64,000 bases of DNA from Cupriavidus sp. (lineage in GTDB: Bacteria > Pseudomonadota > Gammaproteobacteria > Burkholderiales > Burkholderiaceae), in contig JAPSLC010000016.1 of the NCBI GenBank assembly GCA_031181345.1, forward strand, positions 1 through 64,000, read 5' to 3'. Below the pieces are notes generated by a model. That model saw only the letters and a list, made by a program, of their open reading frames with translations. It had not been told where the DNA came from and ran no database searches. A program made the translations under genes and the position numbers. Of the stretch, positions 26,810 to 35,881 are shown one piece after another (positions within the stretch are counted from its first letter, which is position 1; the number at the start of each line of letters is the position of its first letter).

Positions 26810-27210
26810 GAGATTCCTCTGCATCCTTCGGAGCGGTAGGGGAGCGTTCAGGTTACGACGCACGATCGGGCCTGCGCCGGGCTCGGCGGCGACAACATGA
26901 AACAGTTCTGTAACTTGTGGTTCGGTGACGTAAAAACCGCCTGTCAGTGCCGACTTTTGTTTCCCTCCGACACAATTTCGGCGGCTTGCGACCGCGCCGG
27001 TCATGCCCCCTCGCGGTGCACGATCCTGGCTTCCACAACGCACCACATCCGGTTTACGACGACGAATTCGGGTTCTCCCTAGGGGAGAAATTGCGCAGGT
27101 GCGCTATGGTTACGCCTTTTTCCAGGGGGACGGTCTTGCCTCGACCCGGGGCGCCGCGACCGCCGACATGACGGGCACCATCTCGCCCGAACCCGACTCG
27201 GAGATTCGCC
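26810..27210. promoter_or_regulatory. 401-bp control region between the HAD-like gene and the AGCS symporter gene
   Basis: No gene with a ribosome site is supported. Two palindromes stand out: TTCTCCC-TAG-GGGAGAA at 27073-27089, and GCGCA-GG-TGCGC at 27093-27104, only four bases apart. They lie 107-138 bases before the symporter ATG and may be a repressor operator or a leader hairpin. I did not find a glycine-riboswitch core. Confidence 0.5.
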
Positions 27211-28731
27211 ATGAACGAAATCGTCGATGCCGTCAACGGCATCATCTGGAGCTCGGCACTGATCTACCTGTGCCTGGGCGTTGGTCTGTATTTCTCGATT
27301 CGCACCCGCTTCGCCCAGGTGCGCCACTTCTTCGGCATGATCCGCCTGATGGTGGACGGCAAGTCCTCGGCGCAGGGCGTCAGCTCGTTCCAGGCCCTGG
27401 CGATGTCGCTGTCGGGACGGGTCGGCACCGGCAATATCGCCGGCGTGGCCACCGCCATTACGTTCGGCGGTCCGGGCGCGGTGTTCTGGATGTGGGTGAT
27501 GGCCTTCCTCGGCGCCAGCACGGCGTTCGTGGAATCGACGCTGGCACAGATCTACAAGGAAGAGGTCGACGGCCAGTATCGCGGCGGTCCGGCCTACTAC
27601 ATCGAGAAGGGGCTGGGTACCAAGTGGTACGCCTGGCTCTTCGCGCTTGCGACGATTCTGGCCTGCGGCGTGCTGTTGCCTGGCGTGCAGTCCAACAGTA
27701 TTGCGGCCGGCATGACGAATTCGTTCGGCATCGCGCCGGCGGTGACGGGCGCGGTGTTGGTCATTCTGCTTGGGCTGATCATCTTCGGCGGTGTCAAGCG
27801 TATCGCCCGGTTCGCCGAGATCGTGGTGCCGTTCATGGCGCTGGGCTACATCCTGGTGGCCTGCGTGATTGTCGCGCTCAATATCGGCAAGCTGCCCGAG
27901 GTCATCAGCCTGATCCTGCGTAGCGCCTTCGGGCTGGAGTCCGCTTTCGGCGCAGTGCTCGGCCTGGCGATCCAGTGGGGTGTCAAGCGCGGCGTCTACT
28001 CGAACGAAGCCGGCCAGGGTACCGGCCCGCATCCGTCCGCCGCCGCCGAGGTTTCGCATCCGGCCAAGCAGGGCCTGGTGCAGGCGTTTTCGGTCTATGT
28101 CGACACGCTGTTCGTCTGTTCGGCGACGGCCTTCATGATCCTGATCACCGGCGCCTACAACGTGGTCGGCCCCGCCAAGGAGGCCTTGCGCACCGGCCTG
28201 GCCGGCGTGGAAGCGGGCCCGGGCTACACACAGCAAGCGGTCGAAAGCGTGCTGCCGGGCTTCGGCGCAGCCTTCGTCGCGATCGCGCTGTTCTTCTTCG
28301 CGTTCACGACCATCGTCGCCTACTACTACATCGCCGAGACCAACGTCGCTTATATCAACCGCAAGATTCACCGCCCCTGGATGGTGTTCCTGCTGAAGGT
28401 CGCGATCCTGGCCGCCACGCTGTACGGTTGTGTGCGCACCGCGACGCTGGCCTGGGCGCTGGGCGATATCGGCGTGGGCCTGATGGCGTGGCTCAACATC
28501 GTGGCGATCATCATCCTGCAGAAGCCCGCGCTGAAGGCGCTGCGCGACTACGAGGCACAGAAGCGCGAGGGCCTCGATCCGAATTTCGTGCCGGGCCCGC
28601 TGGGCATCGATAACGCGGTCTTCTGGGAGCAGCGCGCTGCCGGCGCCAAGCCGCGCCGCCCCGGCGACGACCAGGATGGCGGCGAGCCCGCTGTGTCACC
28701 GGTTATCCCGGCGCCGCGCTCCGCCGAATAA
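27211..28731 (+). CDS. Alanine/glycine:cation symporter (AGCS family)
   Basis: This 506-residue inner-membrane protein has about eleven hydrophobic segments and AGCS signatures: SSFQALAMSLSGRVGTGNIAGVATA near 54-78, FWMWVMAFLGASTAFVESTLAQIYK, GGPAYYIEKGLG and GLAIQWGVKRGVYSNEAGQGTGPHPSAAAEVSHP. These residues form the sodium and amino-acid sites in the family, which takes up alanine or glycine with Na+ or H+. The C-terminus has a charged, Pro-rich cytoplasmic tail of about 50 residues. The start at 27211 is preceded by GGAG. Two palindromes lie upstream. The gene converges on the response-regulator gene with a shared hairpin. Confidence 0.95.
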   Translation: MNEIVDAVNGIIWSSALIYLCLGVGLYFSIRTRFAQVRHFFGMIRLMVDGKSSAQGVSSFQALAMSLSGRVGTGNIAGVATAITFGGPGAVFWMWVMAFLGASTAFVESTLAQIYKEEVDGQYRGGPAYYIEKGLGTKWYAWLFALATILACGVLLPGVQSNSIAAGMTNSFGIAPAVTGAVLVILLGLIIFGGVKRIARFAEIVVPFMALGYILVACVIVALNIGKLPEVISLILRSAFGLESAFGAVLGLAIQWGVKRGVYSNEAGQGTGPHPSAAAEVSHPAKQGLVQAFSVYVDTLFVCSATAFMILITGAYNVVGPAKEALRTGLAGVEAGPGYTQQAVESVLPGFGAAFVAIALFFFAFTTIVAYYYIAETNVAYINRKIHRPWMVFLLKVAILAATLYGCVRTATLAWALGDIGVGLMAWLNIVAIIILQKPALKALRDYEAQKREGLDPNFVPGPLGIDNAVFWEQRAAGAKPRRPGDDQDGGEPAVSPVIPAPRSAE

Positions 28732-28750
28732 GGGCACATCCCCGCTGTGC

Positions 28751-28774
28751 GCCGTCGGCTAACCCGCCGACGGC
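28751..28774. terminator. Convergent hairpin terminator between the symporter and response-regulator genes
   Basis: Perfect 9-bp arms GCCGTCGGC (28751-28759) and GCCGACGGC (28766-28774) with a 6-base loop. The right arm lies in the last codons of the minus-strand regulator gene and the left follows the symporter stop by 20 bases. No T-run. Confidence 0.55.
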
Positions 28775-29430
28775 TGCGGCAGCATCAAATCCTGGCGGGC
28801 GGCAAAGTCGAACAGTTCCCTGTCGTTGCTCGCCCCCAGCTTCTGCATCGCGCAGTTTTTCTGCCGGCTGATGGTCTTGACGCTGCGGCTCAAGGCCGTG
28901 GCAATCTGAGTCACCGACTTGCCGCTCAGATAGAGCCGCAGCACTTCCGTTTCCCGCACCGACAAGCTGCCGATGCCGGCCCGCTCCTCCGGACGGGGGT
29001 AGCGGGCACTCGATTCCGCCAGGATGCGCGCCGCGGATTTGCCGATATAGGTCTGGCCGCGCTCGACCTGGACCAGCGTATGGACCAACTCGTCCAGCGG
29101 CGAATCCTTCAGCAGGATGCCCTGCACCGGCACCTCGGCGATGGCGCGCAGGATCAGCGGATTGGTCATCATCGTCAGCACTACCACGCGCATCTGCGGA
29201 TGCTGACGTCGCATCTGGCCGAGCATCCGCAATCCATCCTTGGCCTGGCCGCCGGGCATATGGTAGTCGGTGACCACGACGTCGGGCGCACACGTCGCAA
29301 TGGCGCGAAAGAGCGCCTCGGGCGTCGTCACGTCAGCGCAGACCTGCCAGCCGGCGTGCCCCTGCAGAACGCTGCGGATCGCCAGAGAGATCGCGGGGTG
29401 GTCATCCGCGACGACGATGTTCAGTGCCAT
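28759..29430 (-). CDS. RcsB/NarL-type response regulator
   Basis: This 223-residue protein has an N-terminal receiver (about 3-125) with Asp9/Asp10, the phospho-acceptor Asp55 in VVVTDYHMPGG and the conserved Lys in GILLKDS. A C-terminal LuxR helix-turn-helix follows (about 155-215), reading SLSVRETEVLRLYLSGKSVTQIA and SVKTISRQKNCAMQKLG. The SxKTIS-QK--AMxKLG sequence is closest in style to RcsB and BvgA-like regulators. Start 29430 is the first ATG of the receiver; the longer frame upstream is not real. It lies 350 bases downstream of the BvgS-like kinase on the same strand, its probable phosphodonor, with a terminator-like hairpin in between. Confidence 0.93.
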   Translation of the reverse strand: MALNIVVADDHPAISLAIRSVLQGHAGWQVCADVTTPEALFRAIATCAPDVVVTDYHMPGGQAKDGLRMLGQMRRQHPQMRVVVLTMMTNPLILRAIAEVPVQGILLKDSPLDELVHTLVQVERGQTYIGKSAARILAESSARYPRPEERAGIGSLSVRETEVLRLYLSGKSVTQIATALSRSVKTISRQKNCAMQKLGASNDRELFDFAARQDLMLPQPSAG

Positions 29431-29780
29431 GCGATTACTCCTCCGCCCGCTTGCCGAGCAGCAGCGCAGAGCGCGGCTGGTGCCAGGGGCGTGCGGTCCA
29501 TCGGAAAAGAAGCGCCGCGCGGCAACTGCCGTGCGGCGCAAAGCGCGTGAAATCTGTATCGGGGGCCCGTGACACGATGGAGGTACGGACAGGACGACAC
29601 TACCGCCCGACACAGCGACGGCGCACATGCCCACCCTCAGACCAAAAACGGGAAATAGTCGGAAAGCGCTGCAATGCCCAGCCAGATTAGAGGGCAAGGC
29701 CGCGCGAAGCGATAAGACGAGTCTCAAAACGCGATCTGGGGCGTGGGCTGTTGCGCATTGACCTTGGAGAAAGGCTCGGC
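29431..29780. other. 350-bp gap between the response regulator and the phosphorelay kinase
   Basis: No gene is supported. The main feature is a long near-perfect palindrome at 29512-29539 followed on the minus strand by a T-rich run, described separately. The remaining sequence probably holds the regulator's promoter and leader. Confidence 0.55.
29504..29539 (-). terminator. Strong hairpin with T-rich tail between kinase and response regulator (terminator or attenuator)
   Basis: GCGCCGCGCGGC and GCCGTGCGGCGC pair over 12 bases (one G-U) around a 4-base loop at 29512-29539. On the minus strand it is followed by CTTCTTTT. It lies 240 bases past the kinase stop and 82 bases before the regulator ATG, so it could end the kinase message or attenuate the regulator. 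Confidence 0.6.
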
Positions 29781-32429
29781 TCAGTTCGACAGCGTCCTGG
29801 CCCACCGCGCGAGAGCCGGCTCCAGTTGCGCCATCGCGGCCGCCACGCCGGCGGGATCGCCATCGCGGCATGCCACCTCCAGGGCCTCGCAGCCCGCCGC
29901 GACGGCATCGGCCGATACCAGCCGGGCGGCGCCCTTGATCCGATGCGCGATGGCGTGGGCCGCCTGCCAGTCGGCGCGCGCCACCGCGACGCGCAGCGCC
30001 GCCAGGTCTGCCGTGTTGCCGGCCAGCAAGGCCGCCCGTACTGCCGCATCGGGGGCGAGCGCCAGGGGCGCCGCGTCGAATGCCGTCGAGGGGCGTCGTC
30101 CGCCCGGCGAGTCGCCCAGCCAGTGTTGCAATGCGCGACCGAGCGTGTCGAGGTCGATTGGCTTGAACAGGCAATCGTCCATGCCCGCCGACAGGGCCTG
30201 CTGGCGGTTATGCGGCCGCGCGTCGGCGCTGTAGCCGAGCACGGGCACGCGCGGCCGGGCCAGGGCCTGCTCCTGCGCGCGCAGCTTGCGCGCCAGTGTG
30301 AAGCCGTCCATGCCGGGCATATTGCAGTCTAGGATCACGAGATCGAAGGCGGCGTCCGGCGCCGCACACCGCACCAGCGCCTCGTGCGCATCGCCGGTAC
30401 CGATTGCCTCCACGCCCAGATGACGCAGTTGTCGGGCCAGCAGCATCCTGCCCGCCGGATGGTCGTCGACGATCAACGCGCAATAGCCCTTGCGCAGCGG
30501 CGCGATCGCGCGCTGGCGGCAAGCGGCCTGATGGCTGTTGCCGGCCAGCGCGCGGCCGTTGCAGGCCTCTGCGGCCAGCGTCAGGGTCAGCAGCGCGGCG
30601 GTGCCGCGGCCCGGTTGGCTGATCAGTTCGAGGTCGCCGCCCATCTGGCGGGCGAGCTGCCGCGAGATCGACAGGCCGAGGCCGGTACCGCTGGTCGCGC
30701 CGGCTTCCGCGGCCCGGTAGAAGGGTTCGAACAGCCGCGGCATCTGGTCCGCGGCGATGCCAGCACCGCGGTCGCGCACGACGATGCGCACGGTTTCCCG
30801 ATTGACGTCCTCGCCCGCGCTCTCCAGCTTCACCGTGATGTCGCCATGGCCGCTGAACTTGATCGCATTGCTGAGCAGATTGCCCACGACCTGCCGCAGC
30901 CGCTGCGGATCGGCCCGATGGCGGCGGGCCCGCAGCGCGCCCAGCTGCAGGCGGATGCGCAGACCGCGCGATGCCGCCAGCGGGCGAAACGCATGGACCC
31001 ACTGCTGCAGCAGCGTATCGAGCTGCACCGGCTCGGGCCGGATTTCCATCCGGCCCGCCTCCAGCCGGGCCATGTCGAGCAGATCGCCGACCAGCGCGAC
31101 CAGCGACTTTGCGCAGTCGTGCGCGGTGTCGATGTAGTGGCGGGCCTCGCCATGGATCGCGGTCTTGTGCTTGAGCAGATCGAGGATGCCGATCACCGCG
31201 TGCATCGGTGTCCGGATTTCATGGCAGATCGTCGCGAGCAGGCTCAGGCGATCCGCATCGGGTGATGCGCCGGCGCAGGCGCCGAGATCGGGCAAGGGCG
31301 CCCGGTGGCCGCCGTCCGCCGACGGTCGCGTGCCGGCGGCGCTGCGGCGACTGGCGGGGCGCGTACTGCCGAGGCGCCGGTGCAGCGTGTTGGCGGCGCG
31401 GGCGATACGCCGGCCGTGGCGATGCAGGGCCACCGCGCACGCGCCCATAGCGGTCATCCAGAGCATGGTGCCAAGCGAGCAGGTCAGCAGCCATGGCCGA
31501 CGACCCTGATGCGCTGGCATTGGCGCCGGCACCGCGGTGGGCATCGGTGCCGGCAATGCCCAGGCGGCCTGCAGCGCGTCCCAGTGCGCCGGCGGGATGG
31601 CGGCGAGCGCCTTGTTCAGGATCATGCGCAACTGCGGCGCTGCCGGCGAGACGCCGAAGCCGATCGCGGCCGGCTGTGGGCCAAGCGGAGCGGCGACGCG
31701 CAGCCACGGCGCGAAGGCGTACCGGACCATGTAGTGCGCGCAGGTCAGCGTGTCGACCGCGGCGTCGGCCTGGCCGCGCGCAACCATGCGGTAGGCCTCG
31801 GCAGGGGAGTTGGTGCGGATGATCGTCGCGTTGGGCACCTGCGCAAGACGTTCCGCCAATGCGCGGCTGCTGCGGCGCACGGCGATGCGCATGCCGGCCA
31901 GGCCGGTGGCATCGCGGATGGCGCCGTTGGCTGCGTGGGTGGTGATGACCCATGGCGTGATCAGATAGGGCAGCGATGGCTGCAACCGGTGCGCCCGGCG
32001 TCCCGATTCGCGCATCGCAACGGCATCCGGCGGGGGCAAGTCCGCCGTCATCGCGGGCACCAGCAGCACCGTGCCGTCGCGCAGGGCCGCTTCGCGCACT
32101 CCGGGGTCTTGCTGCCAGACCGGTTCGAAGCGCAAGCCGGTGATGCGGCCGACCTGCTCCAGCGTCTGCACGGCGATGCCAGCCGCATGTCCGCCGGCGC
32201 CGACGAAGGCCATCGGCCCCCCGATCGGCGACGCGCTGTAGCGCACCACCGGATGGGCGGCCAGCCAGCGCCGCTCGGCGCCGGTCAACGTGTCGGCGAG
32301 CCGTTCGCGCACCGCTCCGGTATCGTCGCGCTGCGTCTGGGTGCGGCCGAGCTGGGCCGCCACCAGCGCCGCCCACAGCAGGCAGCCGCACGACATCAGC
32401 CCGCACAGCCGGCGCTCAGAGCGCTGCAT
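29781..32429 (-). CDS. BvgS/EvgS-like unorthodox hybrid sensor kinase
   Basis: This 882-residue protein has a signal anchor (about 10-27), one periplasmic solute-binding-type (SBP_bac_3/Venus-flytrap) domain (about 55-295, with RYSASPIGGPMAFVG and GLAGMRIAVRRSSRAL), and a membrane helix near 320-345. The cytoplasmic part has a HisKA domain with His near 404 (ATICHEIRTPMHAV), a HATPase (SNAIKFSG, DRGAGIA, GTGLGLSI), a receiver with Asp near 700 (VILDCNMPG) and a C-terminal Hpt domain with His near 828 (AIAHRIKGAARLV). This gives the full His-Asp-His relay of BvgS/EvgS. There is no PAS domain between membrane and HisKA, unlike BvgS. The response regulator downstream is the expected acceptor. 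The ribosome site at 32429 is weak. Confidence 0.92.
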   Translation of the reverse strand: MQRSERRLCGLMSCGCLLWAALVAAQLGRTQTQRDDTGAVRERLADTLTGAERRWLAAHPVVRYSASPIGGPMAFVGAGGHAAGIAVQTLEQVGRITGLRFEPVWQQDPGVREAALRDGTVLLVPAMTADLPPPDAVAMRESGRRAHRLQPSLPYLITPWVITTHAANGAIRDATGLAGMRIAVRRSSRALAERLAQVPNATIIRTNSPAEAYRMVARGQADAAVDTLTCAHYMVRYAFAPWLRVAAPLGPQPAAIGFGVSPAAPQLRMILNKALAAIPPAHWDALQAAWALPAPMPTAVPAPMPAHQGRRPWLLTCSLGTMLWMTAMGACAVALHRHGRRIARAANTLHRRLGSTRPASRRSAAGTRPSADGGHRAPLPDLGACAGASPDADRLSLLATICHEIRTPMHAVIGILDLLKHKTAIHGEARHYIDTAHDCAKSLVALVGDLLDMARLEAGRMEIRPEPVQLDTLLQQWVHAFRPLAASRGLRIRLQLGALRARRHRADPQRLRQVVGNLLSNAIKFSGHGDITVKLESAGEDVNRETVRIVVRDRGAGIAADQMPRLFEPFYRAAEAGATSGTGLGLSISRQLARQMGGDLELISQPGRGTAALLTLTLAAEACNGRALAGNSHQAACRQRAIAPLRKGYCALIVDDHPAGRMLLARQLRHLGVEAIGTGDAHEALVRCAAPDAAFDLVILDCNMPGMDGFTLARKLRAQEQALARPRVPVLGYSADARPHNRQQALSAGMDDCLFKPIDLDTLGRALQHWLGDSPGGRRPSTAFDAAPLALAPDAAVRAALLAGNTADLAALRVAVARADWQAAHAIAHRIKGAARLVSADAVAAGCEALEVACRDGDPAGVAAAMAQLEPALARWARTLSN

Positions 32430-32614
32430 CGGCCGGCCGGCGCAGCGTCGCCGTCATGCACGGCGCGCGATGGGCAAGAGGGGATGACATCGAGGCGACC
32501 TCCGGGCAGACACAGTGAAGCGGAGGAATCTAGCCAATGCGCCATGCCGCGACTATCGCAGTTCGACGCGGACGGTGTTCTATCGGACGCGTTGCGCGGA
32601 ATCCGATGCCGCGA

Positions 32615-33160
32615 TCAATCCTGTTCGCAGCGGCCGGGCGCGATCGCGATTTCGCCGACCGGCCGGTCGCCGATGCCGGTGTAGCGAAACACCAGCGCGA
32701 TGCCGAGGCGGCCCAGCACCGGTACATCGGGATTGCGGCAGATGCCGCGCACCAGAGCCGGCGTGGCGCTGGCCATGAAGGCGGCGGTGCCCTCGCGGGT
32801 GGCGTCGAAGCGAACGAGATTCAGATGGAAGACCACGCGCTTGCCGCTTTCGCCGCGGCAGCCGTCCAGACGGGTGGCGGTATCGAGCAGGATGGGACCG
32901 GAGCGCGTCAGCTCGCGGCAGGCGGTGCCAAGCGCCACGTCGGTACTGCTGCCGGAACCGGTCAGCCGCGTGACGCCGTTCATGCCGGTGGGGCGGCCGT
33001 CGGCCACGCCGACCAGCAGCCGGGCCAGTGCCGACATGCTCGACGGCGCGGTGGTCGAGGCGGCGTTGCCATGCTGGGCCACGGCCGGCCAGGATGCGCA
33101 GGCGATCAGGGCAGCGGCGCGCCACGGGTGGGGCAACGAAATCAAAAGCGAGTTCCGCAT
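32615..33160 (-). CDS. Uncharacterised small exported protein
   Basis: This 181-residue product starts with a signal peptide (ALIACASWPAVAQ, cleavage near residue 29). The mature part has Cys residues in GTACRELTRSG, LDGCRGESG, RGICRNPDVP and GRCEQD, enough for two disulfides, and a segment LVFRYTGIGDRPVGEIAI near the C-terminus. No family is recognised. It lies 185 bases upstream of the BvgS-like kinase on the same strand and divergent from the esterase gene. A role as a periplasmic partner of the kinase is possible from position alone. Start 33160 gives the only sensible signal peptide; the Shine-Dalgarno is poor. Confidence 0.7.
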   Translation of the reverse strand: MRNSLLISLPHPWRAAALIACASWPAVAQHGNAASTTAPSSMSALARLLVGVADGRPTGMNGVTRLTGSGSSTDVALGTACRELTRSGPILLDTATRLDGCRGESGKRVVFHLNLVRFDATREGTAAFMASATPALVRGICRNPDVPVLGRLGIALVFRYTGIGDRPVGEIAIAPGRCEQD

Positions 33161-33363
33161 GAAGATACCGGTATCGAGGTGGCCTCGAATGGCGGCTGCG
33201 GGCGGGCTGCCCGTTCGCCATGGCGAAACCATAGCGAGCCGATTGCCGGTGTGCTGTCAGGCACTGTCCTACATTGGTAAGCGAAATGCGTTCAACTCCA
33301 TGTGCTATGCTGCAACGCAGCAAAAATCAACCGGGAGCGTTCGCGCGCTTTCCCAATCCGCGC

Positions 33364-34500
33364 ATGGCAAGAAGTTTGATGGGAAATTGGCAGCGCCCGT
33401 GGCGGCAGATCGGCACGCTGCCCGGTCAGTCGGCCCGTCACCTGGGCAGTTGGCTCGATCGACTGGACGGCCGACGTCCGGCGGCCCCGGCCGCCCGTAC
33501 GCGCGTGCCGCCGCCGCTGGCGCTGCCTGCGGGTCCGCTGCCGGGTCAGTGGTCGCAGCGGCGCCTGAAACTGCCGGCAATGCCTGGCGAACTGGTATCG
33601 CAGCTGAGCTACTGGCTCTATGAGCCGTCGCGCCGGCACACGGGGCCGCTGCCGCTGGTAGTGATGCTGCATGGCTGCCGGCAGACCGCCGAGGACTTCG
33701 CCGCCGGCACGCGCATGAACGCGCTGGCCGAGCGCGAGGGTTTCCTGGTCGCCTATGCCGAACAGCCGCTGCGCCGGCAGTTGCAGCGCTGCTGGCAATG
33801 GTTCGACCTTGCCGCCAGCGAGGGCGCGCGCGAAGCGCAGGCGATCGCCGCGCTGATCGATGCGCTGGCCTTGCGGCGCGATGTCTGTCCGGATCGGGTC
33901 TACCTCGCCGGCCTGTCCGCCGGCGCCGCGATGGCGGCCGTGGTGGCCTTGCGCTATCCGGACAAGATCGCGGCGGTCGGCCTGCATTCCGGTGTGGTGG
34001 TCGGTGCCGCCGATTCGGCGCGGGCGGGTTTGCGGGTGATGCAGCAGGGCTCACGGGCCCAGCCGGCCGCCTTGCTGGATGCGGCCGGCGTCGCGCTGGC
34101 CGGCACGCCGATGCCGGCGCTGATCCTGCATGGCATGGATGACGAGGTGGTCCACCCCGTCAATGCACGCCTGCTGGCGCGGCAGTTCCTGGCCTACAAC
34201 CGCTTGCCCGATCGCGTCGATGGCGAGCCGCGCAACGGTGAGCCCGCGCCAGCGGCCGGCGCGTCGACGCGCCATCAGCGCGGCGGCGCGAACGCCGAAG
34301 GCGATTCGAACGACATGCCCGCCGGCCACTATCTCGAGTCCCGCTTCGGCTACGCGCGCCGCGATCTCGTGCAGCTATGCGAAGTGGCCGGGCTGGGCCA
34401 TGCCTGGAGCGGCGGCGATCCCGCCTATCGCTACCACAGCGATACCGGGCCGGCGGCAAGCATGCTGATGTGGGAGTTCTTCCGCGAGCATCGCCGCTGA
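33364..34500 (+). CDS. PHB-depolymerase-family esterase
   Basis: This alpha/beta hydrolase (about 378 residues) carries the esterase/PHB depolymerase pattern. LVVMLHGCRQTAEDFAAGTRMN supplies the oxyanion region, the lipase box is GLSAGAAMA (Ser near 185), the acid residue is in LILHGMDDEVVHP, and the His is in AGLGHAWSGGD. It would hydrolyse short-chain polyhydroxyalkanoate or other esters. No signal peptide is convincing, so an intracellular or non-classically exported enzyme is likely. The start is uncertain: ATG codons at 33274, 33286, 33364 and 33379 are all in or near frame and none has a good ribosome site; 33364 is a compromise. It converges on the MHS transporter gene. Confidence 0.85.
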   Translation: MARSLMGNWQRPWRQIGTLPGQSARHLGSWLDRLDGRRPAAPAARTRVPPPLALPAGPLPGQWSQRRLKLPAMPGELVSQLSYWLYEPSRRHTGPLPLVVMLHGCRQTAEDFAAGTRMNALAEREGFLVAYAEQPLRRQLQRCWQWFDLAASEGAREAQAIAALIDALALRRDVCPDRVYLAGLSAGAAMAAVVALRYPDKIAAVGLHSGVVVGAADSARAGLRVMQQGSRAQPAALLDAAGVALAGTPMPALILHGMDDEVVHPVNARLLARQFLAYNRLPDRVDGEPRNGEPAPAAGASTRHQRGGANAEGDSNDMPAGHYLESRFGYARRDLVQLCEVAGLGHAWSGGDPAYRYHSDTGPAASMLMWEFFREHRR

Positions 34501-34524
34501 AGCGCCGGCCCGGCCGCCAGGGCA

Positions 34525-34541
34525 GCGCCATGCATTGGCGC
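34525..34541. terminator. Palindrome between the convergent esterase and transporter genes
   Basis: GCGCCA-TGCAT-TGGCGC forms a short perfect stem 25 bases after the esterase stop and 12 bases before the end of the convergent transporter gene. It is a weak, symmetrical candidate terminator without a T-run. Confidence 0.4.
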
Positions 34542-34552
34542 CGCCGATTCGC

Positions 34553-35881
34553 TCAAATCCGTGCGGACTTGCGCGCGAACAGCGCGGTGACCATGCCGAG
34601 CGCGCACAGCGCGACGACATAGTGGGCCGGAGCCAGCGGATCGCTCTTGAGCATCAGCGTCACCGCCATCGGCGTCAGCCCGCCGAAGATCGCGTACGAC
34701 AGGTTGTACGAGAACGACAGGCCCGAGAAGCGGACATGCGCCGGGAAGGCGTTGACCAGCACGAACGGCACCGCGCCGATGGTGCCCACCGCGAAGCCTG
34801 CCAGTGCATAGAGCGGCAGCAGCAGGTCGGGGCGCTGATGGATCACCGTGTAGAACAGATAGCTGCTGACCGCCAGGAACAGGCCGCCGAAGAACAGCGT
34901 GCGCCGTGCGCCGATGCGGTCGGCCAGCGCGCCGGCCACGACGCAGCCGATCGACAGGCACAGCGTCGCCACGCTGTTGGCGACCAGCGCCGTGCGCGCG
35001 TCGAAACCATAGAGCTTCTGCAGGAAGGTCGGTGTCATCAGGATCACGACGACGATGCCGGCCGACAGCATCCACGTCAGCAGCATCGACACCGCCACCG
35101 CGCCGCGGTGATCGCGCACCACCGCCTTCAGCGGCATTTCCGCGGCCAGCGCCTTCTTGCGCTGCAGCTCGGCAAACACCGGCGTTTCATGCAGCCAACG
35201 GCGCAGGTACATCGAGGCGATGCCGAACACGCCGCCGAGCAGGAACGGCACGCGCCAGCCCCAGTCGGTCAGTTGCTCCGGCGTGAAGATCGTGTTGATG
35301 CCGGTCGCCACCAGCGAGCCGAGCAGGATGCCGGCGGTCAGGCCCGCCGTCAGCGTGCCGCAGGCATAGCCGACATGGCGGCTGGGCACGTGTTCCGAGA
35401 CGAAGACCCAGGCGCCCGGCACCTCGCCGCCGACCGCCGCGCCCTGCAGCACGCGCAGCAGCAGCAGCGCGACCGGCGCCAGCAGGCCGATCGCATGATA
35501 GGTCGGCAGCAGGCCCATCAGCAGCGTGGGCACCGACATCAAGAGGATCGACAGCGTGAACATCTTCTTGCGCCCGAGCAGGTCGCCGAAGTGGGCCATG
35601 ATGATGCCGCCCAGCGGACGCGCCAGATAGCCGGCCGCGAAGATGCCGAAGGTCTGCAGTTGCCGCAGCCAGTCCGGAATCGAGGGCGGAAAGAACAGCT
35701 GCCCGATCACGGTGGCGAAGAAGACGAAGATGATGAAGTCGTAGAACTCGAGGGCGCCGCCGAGGGCGGCGAGGGACAGGGTCTTGTAATCCTGGCCGGT
35801 CAGCGGGCGCGCGGCGCGTTCGAGCGACGCGCCGCCGGCGCCAACGGTACTGCTGGTGGTGGACATTGAGGAAACTCGCAT
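34553..35881 (-). CDS. MHS-family MFS transporter (metabolite:H+ symporter)
   Basis: This 442-residue protein has twelve hydrophobic segments and the MHS signatures: GGALEFYDFIIFVFFATVIGQLFFP near 41-65, YLARPLGGIIMAHFGDLLGRKKMF (the MFS loop 2-3 motif G--GD--GRK) and LRVLQGAAVGGEVPGAWVFVSEH. The subfamily (ProP, ShiA, KgtP and similar) takes up organic acids or osmolytes with protons. The substrate is unknown. Two starts are possible, ATG 35881 or 35866, neither with a strong ribosome site. It is divergent from the DUF748 gene and shares a 345-base control region with a perfect palindrome. Confidence 0.92.
   Translation of the reverse strand: MRVSSMSTTSSTVGAGGASLERAARPLTGQDYKTLSLAALGGALEFYDFIIFVFFATVIGQLFFPPSIPDWLRQLQTFGIFAAGYLARPLGGIIMAHFGDLLGRKKMFTLSILLMSVPTLLMGLLPTYHAIGLLAPVALLLLRVLQGAAVGGEVPGAWVFVSEHVPSRHVGYACGTLTAGLTAGILLGSLVATGINTIFTPEQLTDWGWRVPFLLGGVFGIASMYLRRWLHETPVFAELQRKKALAAEMPLKAVVRDHRGAVAVSMLLTWMLSAGIVVVILMTPTFLQKLYGFDARTALVANSVATLCLSIGCVVAGALADRIGARRTLFFGGLFLAVSSYLFYTVIHQRPDLLLPLYALAGFAVGTIGAVPFVLVNAFPAHVRFSGLSFSYNLSYAIFGGLTPMAVTLMLKSDPLAPAHYVVALCALGMVTALFARKSARI

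Noticed and set aside
26947..27171. A 74-codon frame upstream of the amino-acid symporter
   Set aside because: No ribosome site and no plausible domain; it overlaps the palindromic leader elements, which are better read as regulatory.
27000..27210. A possible glycine riboswitch before the AGCS symporter
   Set aside because: The expected GGAGAG and GCGCCGAAGG-type core elements were not found. Only simple palindromes are present.
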